The notes under the pieces are model-generated. The model was not told where the DNA came from, ran no database searches, and saw only the letters and a list, made by a program, of their open reading frames with translations. From Panorpa germanica (taxonomy: Eukaryota; Arthropoda; Insecta; Mecoptera; Panorpidae), in contig OY783218.1 in assembly GCA_963678705.1 (NCBI GenBank), forward strand, positions 13,836,152 to 13,900,151: DNA of 64,000 nucleotides. The letters are read 5' to 3'. Below, one piece after another: positions 51,974 through 62,249 of the stretch; position 1 is the first letter of the stretch, and each line of letters opens with the position of its first letter. Position numbers and translations under genes: made by a program.

Positions 51974-53020
51974 AATCATCTGATTTCTTTCGAAGCCGAA
52001 TAAATATCTACTAAGAAGATTTTCTGAGTTTTATGTATTTGGTAAACACTAGGATTTCTTCTCATCTTAGCGGTCATTCCTGCAGCATCCTGCTGGTTTG
52101 TTTACGACGTGTTTGACCACACGGTTGACGACATGTTGACTTCATGAATGATCCTTATCACGTGACATTTACCATATTATAAAACGTTTATCAAGCCGCC
52201 ACTAACTTTACGTGTTTGAACAAGAAGAAGATCACTTTCTGAAAAACCTTGTTCATTTATTCAAGTTATATAATCAATAAATACGAATATTAAAAACTAG
52301 ATTACAATTTCAACATCTGGCTAACTTCACTCGCAACTAAGCTAACCTCTCTAAGTAAAGTAACAATGCACTAGTATATCTTATAAACCAAAGCTTTTAT
52401 TTAAAAGCCCTCTAGCGACAAATAAATGAACTAATATTATTAAAGAGTTTCCAAACACTCATAAGTCGTATAATCGTAAGGGTTGCCAGATCAATATACG
52501 ATACGGTGATCATTTCGTTCACCCCCAGGGTTTGTTATAATCAAGTTAATTTAGGCAACAGACAACACTAATGTATAACAGATGTTTGTAATATACATTA
52601 TTTACTATATATGGTGACAAATTCAATTGTTAAATGTACGAGTATTTTGTAATTATATTATGTTGGTACACTTGGTTTGGTTATTTGGCGGTGTGAGGAT
52701 AGTGAGGTTATGAAGAAGTGATTTGTTTGAACTCCATGGCGGGAAGATCATTATTTCGTTCTATTTACTATAGGGGCTGCGCTGAGGTCAAAGATGAGTA
52801 ACACATTTGAGCTAGAGATAATCACTTGTCTGTTATAAAATAAAGTCATGACTTATTTAACATTAACATCATTCAAGCTCAAAGTTTTAACCATGCAAAT
52901 GTTTTAACCATGCATTGTTACGAAAAGTACAAAAGTGACGTCACTAAAACTACTGTAACTTGTAAACAAATGGTCAGAATACCATGAAATTTTTACACAT
53001 ATCGCTTGAATGTTGATACT
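51974..53020. other. Intergenic, nothing recognised
   Basis: Some GC-richer stretches (52,070-52,210; 52,680-52,800) without recognisable genes or repeats. Confidence 0.4.
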
Positions 53021-53021
53021 A

Positions 53022-53210
53022 TTTATTTTTTAGATTAGTTGACAGGTTATTACCAAAATAAAATATTGATAAACAATCACAACCCTTCCCCCGCCCCCAC
53101 CCCGTTGAATCAATCAGAAATTCGTTGGCCATCCCTTTGTTTGAACTGGTATTGTTGTTCGCCGAGCAGGAGGATCTACAGCATTAGTATTATCATCAGT
53201 ATCAGTGTTC
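53022..53210 (-). CDS. Candidate terminal exon, minus strand
   Basis: After a possible acceptor (GGCAACATAG, ending at 53,211) the minus strand reads 31 residues in phase 2: NTDTDDNTNAVDPPARRTTI, then PVQTKGWPTNF. A stop follows at 53,116-53,114, with an AATAAA about 87 nt downstream (53,027-53,022). Acidic-then-basic composition and the stop-plus-poly(A) layout suggest a real or decayed 3' end. The acceptor lacks a good pyrimidine tract, no upstream partner exon matches in phase, and no family is recognised. Confidence 0.2.
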
Positions 53211-53809
53211 CTATGTTGCCAGAATATTGCCCATTATTCGTGTTGTATACTGACCGGATTTCCTCGTTTAGATTTCGCTATTTGACCACACATAAATGTT
53301 TAATCATTCCCTCTTACATTGTTATGACGTACCATAGCCCTGTGCCAAAGACTCTGAAACTGTGATGGTCTATATACTAAGAGTAATATCACAAAATCTC
53401 TCCCCACTTGGAATATTCTATTTATACAGTATAAGACACTGGTCGTGGTCCTTGGAAGCATCTAAATAGTATCGGGGTGACAAAAAAACAAAGTTACAAA
53501 AGATTTGAGAAGATTTTCCTTATTCCAGTACTGTTCTGTAATCCAGAAAAAGTTCTGTATCTACTTCTACTCACTCTTAACTTTTAATTTATCAAATAAA
53601 GCTCTTACATCTTAAGAATCATTGGTATATACAATCTGCATCCATGTATGATCTCTATTCGTACCCTCTATGGCCTAGGAAGTCTCTACAGACGACTGTT
53701 GTTACATATTACTGCAGATATTTGCTTGCCACATTATCAGGGAGGTTTTGGGAAGTTAACAATATATACAGGGAGGCAAAGGGAGAGTAGGTTCAAAACA
53801 TAAAGCAAT
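53211..53809. other. Intergenic, nothing recognised
   Basis: No feature supported. Confidence 0.4.
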
Positions 53810-54320
53810 TCATATTAAATGTGGCCAAACATTTAGTGCATTACCGGTCAGATGGTCAGATGTATTAGTTAATCTACTGACCACTGGGAGGTGCTGAGAA
53901 TTAGTGTTGAACAAATGGAAAACATTTTCGAGGTAAAATTTGTAGAATATTGTTGTCTCTTTCACACTTTCACCAATCCCTAAGAGATTGTGGAAGTTTT
54001 TTTTAGCATTATTATTGGATTGAGAAAGACACGTTACTACGGGTCTATAGTAGATACCAATATTATTTTGAACTTTTCTCCAGCTAGATTCGTGATTTGG
54101 ACAACTCTGCGATATGTGAACAATATCGAATATCTGGTAATTCTCCAACTGATTGCCAACACTGATTAATATAATGTTGGCCGCACGGTTTGCTCATGGC
54201 TCCCATCACCAACATCATTTCAGTGTTTGGTCACTGCTTGCCACTATTGCCCACGTTGTGGTCAGCATCCCTGTTTCCATAAGGGATGACAGGGTGAAGA
54301 GAGAAGGATAGTATACTCGT
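53810..54320 (-). other. Unassigned coding-like block
   Basis: The minus strand has a long open frame from about 54,180 to 53,810 (over 110 codons) with mixed, protein-like composition: HISQSCPNHESSWRKVQNN, GIYYRPVVTCLSQSNNN, NVFHLFNTNSQHLPVVSRL. The adjoining 54,150-54,310 segment is GC-richer and looks coding-like on both strands. The plus frame there includes CHYCPRCGQHPCFHKG, a Cys/His cluster, before a stop. No family is recognised. It may be a gene exon or a decayed mobile element. Confidence 0.3.
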
Positions 54321-54946
54321 ATAGAAATTCGCGGTATAGGTACAGTGCTCTGTTATGGCGCGAAGTTAACCGCAATCCTCCCATCCCCCTTTTAACCATA
54401 GAACCATAGGTATGAGATGTGCGGAACAAAGGGCGGTTATTGTGGCAAATTCAATACGACAATGATCATTTGTTATAAATGTTTGACCGACCCCTACGAT
54501 ATTACGTAACGCAACATCAACAACACGGCCGTATTGTTACCAGACAAGCCATTTCATTGTTATATGAACAATTTTATTGGTTTTAAATTTGGTGATTATA
54601 ATTACTGTGATCGCTTATTGAACTGGAGGCATTTATTTTACTGAAATAATGTTATTTCACGTGTGTAATGTATTTTGGAGATTTCTGGAGTATATTATCA
54701 ACAATAAGATATTCATGTTATGTTTTAACAGGTTTGGGAATACTCCTTTTTGTTGATTAAATTCATATCTTCTTTTAAATTTCAATTACTCTTATTTACT
54801 GTAAGCTTAACTTACAATTTAGATCTAATTTCTCAATTACAAGTTATCTTCCTCTCGTTTTACCTTTTCTCCTAACTTCCTGCATGCATACTCTTTCTTG
54901 CAGTATCTCCTCTTTGTATAATCCACTTTCCACTTTATCTCGCACA
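54321..54946. other. Intergenic, nothing recognised
   Basis: AT-rich, with no supported feature. Confidence 0.4.
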
Positions 54947-55174
54947 ATAAACAATTTGGTGAAGTGTCCTGTTTTGTGACGTTTCTATCTCTATTGCACT
55001 TCAATTATAGTTCGCATCAACTTTATTTTCATTTGTATTCCGACAGGTGGAGTAGTCTCGCCATTTGTAGTCGATAAAATAGGCATTTCATATAAACGAT
55101 TGTAAGAAACTGAACTGCAAATAAATTCTTTCATCACAAAAAATCATACGCATCTTCAATATGATGACAAAGTG
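54947..55174 (+). mobile_element. TIR element (MITE), copy 3, ends degraded
   Basis: Matches the interior of the 1,917-2,178 element in the same orientation (GGTGAAGTGTCCTGTTTTGT and onwards). It has more substitutions than the other two copies and lacks the right terminal repeat. It is therefore probably an older or truncated insertion. Confidence 0.8.
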
Positions 55175-56090
55175 ATGTGTTCCAATTTCTGCGAGCTAAA
55201 TAAAGCTGAAACAACATATGTTCTTGCAGGTGAAAACCACACAAAGAAAACAATTTTCTTTATACATTACTAAGCTCTCCACGCGAGTGTTACTTCATAT
55301 GTTTCCCTTGCACCATGTTTACCAACATTATTACTAAGATTATTTCAATCGCACACATACTTATATCAATAAAACACAGATAATCGCATTATCTCCATAT
55401 AATGAATAAAATATGACATTTCTCAATTCCCCCACTTCCCCCATGCTTCAATATATTACTCAATAGTACCACACAAACACATATACACATTTTTACAGAA
55501 CAATAGATTTAGCATCACCCTGTCTAGTCCTGGAGATTATAATAAATAAGTGAACAACATCGGTGACGGTGACGGGACGGTGACGCTGACATTAACGACG
55601 CTCGCTTTTATCTGAAAAACGTGTTGGTGTTATTGTGGGAAATGTAAACACTGGGTTTTGTGGTCACCCTGTTTTGTTAAGTATAGTGGGAATATTGATA
55701 TGTGTAATGTAAGTAATGATTAAATGCACTCATAAATAATTTATAATGTACACGACTAAGTCGACGGCTTTAGCTTAGACGGCATCAGTATATTACTACT
55801 GTTTCTAGGTTCTAAGTTGCAATGTACTTTTGAATTTTATCTAAGGACCAAGCTTTGATTGCAACTAGCTACCTCTCTAATTCAAATTATCTTTCTCCAA
55901 AATCAATTGTATCTAGTCAACGATGACTGTAGCGTAATTGATCGTCAATAAATATAAATTCCAAAACAAGCTATAAACAATATGAAAAATTATAGTTTAA
56001 CAAAACAATTTTATCTTTTGGCAAACGCCTCCGGAATAAAATCGCCGTATCAATAAATACACACAAAAACATCATCTACCCCCTTCTCAC
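55175..56090. other. Intergenic; short GGTGAC-type tandem
   Basis: Contains an imperfect hexamer run around 55,561-55,592 (GGTGACGGTGACGGGACGGTGAC). Nothing else is supported. It would be the start of the intron downstream of the candidate exon at 56,091. Confidence 0.4.
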
Positions 56091-56283
56091 CCCCTGACGT
56101 GGAACGCAATCCGTAGTCCGTATCGTAAAAAGTATCATAAATCATATTTGGCTGGGCGTCAAATATACTTTCTATATCACAACGTGTACAGTCCGACGCC
56201 GCGACGCATATTGTCCATGACACGACGCCTAACTTAACCAATCTATTGCTAACATGAAATAAACAATATGGTATATTAGGCAT
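56091..56283 (-). CDS. Candidate coding exon with signal-peptide-like start, minus strand
   Basis: From an ATG at 56,283 the minus strand reads MPNIPYCLFHVSNRLVKLG, then VVSWTICVAASDCTRCDIES and IFDAQPNMIYDTFYDTDYGL, ending after RSTSG. The end is a near-consensus donor GGGG|GTGAGAAGG (GT at 56,090, phase 1). The Leu/Val/Trp/Ile/Ala segment followed by AAS-DC is what a secretory signal peptide and its cleavage site look like; the rest is acidic and Tyr-rich with a CxxC. Alternatively it is an internal exon starting at 56,248 after the acceptor TTGTTTATTTCATGTTAG. Both readings use the same frame. GC content is above background. The protein is not recognised and no partner exon was found. Upstream (57.3 kb on) is satellite, which favours the first-exon reading. 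Confidence 0.4.
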
Positions 56284-57289
56284 ATGATTTGAAATTATTT
56301 GTACAGGTTATATAACATACATAAAAAGATAAGATCCGTTAAAATTTCTTGCGTCAAAATTTGAAAATTAGTGGCCCTATTTTAATTTTACTTTAAAGTG
56401 TACCTTAATGTAAGTAAAGTGTAAGTTAATGTATAAATTTTTACAATAATATTCGTTTTACCTCATATAAGAGTGCTGGAAATAGCAAATCAGAATAAGG
56501 AGGCATTTTATTTTGTATAAAACAAGCGCGCGGTAGATTTAAAAAAATGTTTATCGCCTGGAGCTATTCCGGTATAATAAATTTATAATTTATACCAGGT
56601 ATAAAGCTCGTCCGAACAGACTTATTATCAGTTTACACCTGGTATGAATTTTATAACAGGTTTATTTGTAAGGCGGATATAATTTATTGTTGATCAATTT
56701 CTGATACTACTTTCATAACTGAGTAGATAGTATTATGGTGTTGAAGCCTCATAAATGTGTATATAATTAATAAGTAATACTTTCCTAAAATGTTATTTCA
56801 GATAACAAACACTTTTCCCAATGAATGTACCAATATTCAATTGGAATTCAATATAGATATTTATATAGTGGTAAATCATATTTATTACTAAAGAGGGGAA
56901 ATTGAATTATTAGGGGTAACCGTTATTATACCATACACTTACTCGTATATCTAAAGAAAATAGATAAACTATTGGGATTGCCTAGCGTCGTAGATTATAT
57001 TTCTAGTCGCATCAGATAAATCTAAGAAAATGTGTATTAAATGCTTGTTTTGGTCCTGATATTTATAGAAGATTTATAGGTCATAATTCATCTTTATGTA
57101 TTTACTAATATGCACAATTATGCTGACCAAATATTTGGATTAAATAAAACGCACATCATTCGTAAAACTAAAACAATAATTAATTTATGTTTATAATGTC
57201 TCAGATGTGTGTTTATTTTCTTATATGTATTCTTATATGTTTACACGATTCGTATGGTGGCTCGAAAACGGCTCAGACAAAGTTTCTGA
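56284..57289. other. Intergenic; imperfect inverted repeats at 56,560-56,665
   Basis: AATTTATACCAGGTATAAAG is followed about 35 nt later by an imperfect inverted copy (TTTACACCTGGTATGAATT), with another near-palindrome (GGTATAATAAATTTATAA) beside it. This may be a small hairpin element. The rest is AT-rich without features. Confidence 0.4.
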
Positions 57290-60200
57290 ATCTTTGCAAT
57301 ATCCCTTTATATTTAAGAAGACGAACTGCGTTTAAAAATTTAAAATATTTTAGCTACTTTAGATTTTATAAGGTGTTCTAAAAATTCATGGACTTTTTTT
57401 TCAAAAAGTAAAGTTATTGATTTCTTAATATTTTTTGATGCAGTTATATCCATTGATATTTAAGAAGACAAACTACGTTAAAAAAATTTAGATATCTTAA
57501 CTATTTTGGATTTTATAAGGGATTCTAAAAATTCATGGACTTTCTTTTTAAAAAGAAAAATTATTGATTTCTTAATATTTTTTGATGCAGTTATAATCAT
57601 TTATATTTAAGAAGACGAACTGCATTAAAAAATTTAAAATATCTTAGCTACTTTAGATTTTATAAGGTGTTCTAAAAATTCATGGACTTTTTTTTTAAAA
57701 AGAAAAATTATTGATTTCTTAATATTTTTGATGCAGTTATAATCATTTATATTTAGGAAGACGAACTGCATTAAAAAATTTAAAATATCTTAGCTACTTT
57801 AGATTTTATAAGGTGTTCTAAAAATTCATGGACTTTTTTTTTAAAAAGAAAAATTATTGATTTCTTAATATTTTTTGATGCAGTTATAATCATTTATATT
57901 TAAGAAGACGAACTGCATTAAAAAATTTAAAATATCTTAGCTACTTTAGATTTTATAAGGTGTTCTAAAAATTCATGGACTTTTTTTTTAAAAAGAAAAA
58001 TTTTTGATTTCTTAATATTTTTTGATGCAGTTATAACCATTTATATTTAAGAAGACGAACTGCATTAAAAAATTTAAAATATCTTAGCTACTTTAGATTT
58101 TATAAGGTGTTCTAAAAATTCATGGACTTTTTTTTTAAAAAGAAAAATTATTGATTTCTTAATATTTTTTGATGCAGTTATAATCATTTATATTTAAGAA
58201 GACGAACTGCATTAAAAAATTTAAAATATCTTAGCTACTTTAGATTTTATAAGGTGTTCTAAAAATTCATGGACTTTTTTTTTAAAAAGAAAAATTATTG
58301 ATTTCTTAATATTTTTTGATGCAGTTATAACCATTTATATTTAAGAAGACGAACTGCATTAAAAAATTTAAAATATCTTAGCTACTTTAGATTTTATAAG
58401 GTGTTCTAAAAATTCATGGACTTTTTTTTTAAAAAGAAAAATTATTGATTTCTTAATATTTTTTGATGCAGTTATAACCATTTATATTTAAGAAGACGAA
58501 CTGCATTAAAAAATTTAAAATATCTTAGCTACTTTAGATTTTATAAGGTGTTCTAAAAATTCATGGACTTTTTTTTTAAAAAGAAAAATTATTGATTTCT
58601 TAATATTTTTTGATGCAGTTATAACCATTTATATTTAAGAAGACGAACTGCATTAAAAAATTTAAAATATCTTAGCTACTTTAGATTTTATAAGGTGTTC
58701 TAAAAATTCATGGACTTTTTTTTTAAAAAGAAAAATTATTGATTTCTTAATATTTTTTGATGCAGTTATAACCATTTATATTTAAGAAGACGAACTGCAT
58801 TAAAAAATTTAAAATATCTTAGCTACTTTAGATTTTATAAGGTGTTCTAAAAATTCATGGACTTTTTTTTTAAAAAGAAAAATTATTGATTTCTTAATAT
58901 TTTTTGATGCAGTTATAATCATTTATATTTAAGAAGACGAACTGCATTAAGAAATTTAAAATATCTTAGCTGCTTTAGATTTTATAAGGTGTTCTAAAAA
59001 TTCATGGACTTTTTTTTTAAAAAGAAAAATTATTGATTTCTTAATATTTTTTGATGCAGTTATAATCATTTATATTTAAGAAGACGAACTGCATTAAGAA
59101 ATTTAAAATATCTTAGCTACTTTAGATTTTATACGGTGTTCTAAAAATTCATGGACTTTTTTTTTAAAAAGAAAAATTATTGATTTCTTAATATTTTTTG
59201 ATGCAGTTATAACCATTTATATTTAAGAAGACGAACTGCATTAAAAAATTTAAAATATCTTAGCTACTTTAGATTTTATAAGGTGTTCTAAAAATTCATG
59301 GACTTTTTTTTTAAAAAGAAAAATTATTGATTTCTTAATATTTTTTGATGCAGTTATAATCATTTATATTTAAGAAGACGAACTGCATTAAGAAATTTAA
59401 AATATCTTAGCTACTTTAGATTTTATAAGGTGTTCTAAAAATTCATGGACTTTTTTTTTAAAAAGAAAAATTATTGATTTCTTAATATTTTTTGATGCAG
59501 TTATAATCATTTATATTTAAGAAGACGAACTGCATTAAGAAATTTAAAATATTATAGCTGCTTTAGATTTTATAAGGTGTTCTAAAAATTCATGGACTTT
59601 TTTTTAAAAAAGAAAAATTACTGATTTCTTAATATTTTTTGATGCAGTTATAACCATTTATATTTAAGAAGACGAACTGCATTAAAAAATTTCAAATATC
59701 TTAGCTACTTTAGATTTTATAAGGTGTTCTAAAAACTCATGGACTTTTTTTTTAAAAAGAAAAATTATTGATTTCTTAATATTTTTTGATGCAGTTATAA
59801 CCATTTATATTTAAGAAGACGAACTGCATTAAAAAATTTAAAATATCTTAGCTACTTTAAATTTTATAAGGTGTTCTAAAAATTCATGGACTTTTTTTTT
59901 AAAAATAGAAATTATTGATTTCCTAATATTTTTTGATGCAGTTATAATCATTTATATTTAAGAAGACGAACTGCATTAAAAAATTTCAAATATCTTAGCT
60001 ACTTTAGATTTTATAAGGTGTTCTAAAAATTCATGGACTTTTTTTTTAAAAAGAAAAATTATTGATTTCTTAATATTTTTTGATGCAGTTATAATCATTT
60101 ATATTTAAGAAGACGAACTGCATTAAGAAATTTAAAATATCTTAGCTGCTTTAGATTTTATAAGGTGTTCTAAAAATTCATGGACTTTTTTTTAAAAAAG

Positions 60201-62218
60201 AAAAATTATTGATTTCTTAATATTTTTTGATGCAGTTATAACCATTTATATTTAAGAAGACGAACTGCATTAAAAAATTTAAAATATCTTAGCTACTTTA
60301 GATTTTATAAGGTGTTCTAAAAATTCATGGACTTTCTTTTTAAAAAGAAAAATTATTGATTTCTTAATATTTTTTGATGCAGTTATAATCATTTATATTT
60401 AAGAAGACGAACTGCATTAAAAAATTTCAAATATCTTAGCTACTTTAGATTTTATAAGGTGTTCTAAAAATTCATGGACTTTTTTTTAAAAAGAAAAATT
60501 ATTGATTTCTTAATATTTTTTGATGCAGTTATAACCATTTATATTTAAGAAGACGAACTGCATTAAAAAATTTAAAATATCTTAGCTACTTTAGATTTTA
60601 TAAGGTGTTCTAAAAATTCATGGACTTTTTTTTAAAAAGAAAAATTATTGATTTCTTAATATTTTTTGATGCAGTTATAATCATTTATATTTAAGAAGAC
60701 GAACTGCATTAAAAAATTTAAAATATCTTAGCTACTTTAGATTTTATAAGGTGTTCTAAAAATTCATGGACTTTTTTTTTAAAAAGAATAATTATTGATT
60801 TCTTAATATTTTTTGATGCAGTTATAATCATTTATATTTAAGAAGACGAACGGCATTAAAAAATTTAAAATATTTTAGCTACTTTAGATTTTATAAGGTG
60901 TTCTAAAAATTCATGGACTTTTTTTTTAAAAAGAAAAATTATTGATTTCTTAATATTTTTTGATGCAGTTATAATCATTTATATTTAAGAAGACGAACTG
61001 CATTAAAAAATTTAAAATATCTTAGCTACTTTAGATTTTATAAGGTGTTCTAAAAATTCATGGACTTTTTTTTTAAAAAGAATAATTATTGATTTCTTAA
61101 TATTTTTTGATGCAGTTATAATCATTTATATTTAAGAAGACGAACGGCATTAAAAAATTTAAAATATTTTAGCTACTTTAGATTTTATAAGGTGTTCTAA
61201 AAATTCATGGACTTTTTTTTTAAAAAGAAAAATTATTGATTTCTTAATATTTTTTGATGCAGTTATAACCATTTATATTTAAGAAGACGAACTGCATTAA
61301 AAAATTTAAAATATCTTAGCTACTTTAGATTTTATAAGGTGTTCTAAAAATTCATGGACTTTTTTTTAAAAAGAAAAATTATTGATTTCTTAATATTTTT
61401 TGATGCAGTTATAATCATTTATATTTAAGAAGACGAACTGCATTAAAAAATTTAAAATATCTTAGCTACTTTAGATTTTATAAGGTGTTCTAAAAATTCA
61501 TGGACTTTTTTTTTAAAAAGAATAATTATTGATTTCTTAATATTTTTTGATGCAGTTATAATCATTTATATTTAAGAAGACGAACGGCATTAAAAAATTT
61601 AAAATATTTTAGCTACTTTAGATTTTATAAGGTGTTCTAAAAATTCATGGACTTTTTTTTTAAAAAGAAAAATTATTGATTTCTTAATATTTTTTGATGC
61701 AGTTATAATCATTTATATTTAAGAAGACGAACTGCATTAAAAAATTTAAAATATCTTAGCTACTTTAGATTTTATAAGGTGTTCTAAAAATTCATGGACT
61801 TTTTTTTTAAAAAGAAAAATTATTGATTTCTTAATATTTTTTGTTGCAGTTATAACCATTTATATTTAAGAAGACGAACTGCATTAAAAAATTTAAAATA
61901 TTTTAGCTACTTTAGATTTTATAAGGTGTTCTAAAAATTCATGGACTTTTTTTTTAAAAGAAAAATTATTGATTTCTTAATATTTTTTGATGCAGTTATA
62001 ACCATTTATATTTTAGAAGACGAACTGCATTAAAAAAATTGAAATATCTTAGCTACTTTAGATTTTATAAGGTGTTCTAAAAATTCATGGACTTTTTTTT
62101 AAAAGAAAAATTATTGATTTCTTAATATTTTTTGATGCAGTTATATTCATTTATATTTAAGAAGACGAACTGCTTTAAAAAATTTGAAATATCTTAACTA
62201 TTTTGAATTTTATAAGGG
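57290..62218 (+). repeat. 147-bp satellite, direct array (about 33 monomers)
   Basis: The marker TAAGAAGACGAACTGC recurs at 57,314, 57,461, 57,608, 57,754, 57,901, 58,048, 58,195 and so on, a 147-bp period with rare 1-3 bp indels, to about 62,157. Central monomers are nearly identical. Outer monomers are a different subtype (AACTATTTTGGA and AAGGGATTC, versus AGCTACTTTAGA and AAGGTGTTC). Each monomer is very AT-rich and contains a dyad, ATTTTTTGATGCAGTT paired with AACTGCATTAAAAAAT about 25 nt apart. The array is noncoding; open frames entering it at 57,187-57,381 are chance. Confidence 0.98.
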
Positions 62219-62249
62219 ATTCTAAAAATTCATGGACACGAAAAGAAAC
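62219..62249. repeat. 31-nt spacer at the satellite inversion
   Basis: ATAAGGG (ending 62,218) of the last direct monomer is mirrored by CCCTTAT starting at 62,250, so the arms are in the same monomer register. The spacer holds the end of a direct monomer (TTCTAAAAATTCATGGAC) plus ACGAAAAGAAAC. Confidence 0.9.

Noticed and set aside
57187-57381. 64-codon plus-strand open frame with a hydrophobic start
   Set aside because: Its 3' half is satellite monomer sequence, so the frame is accidental.
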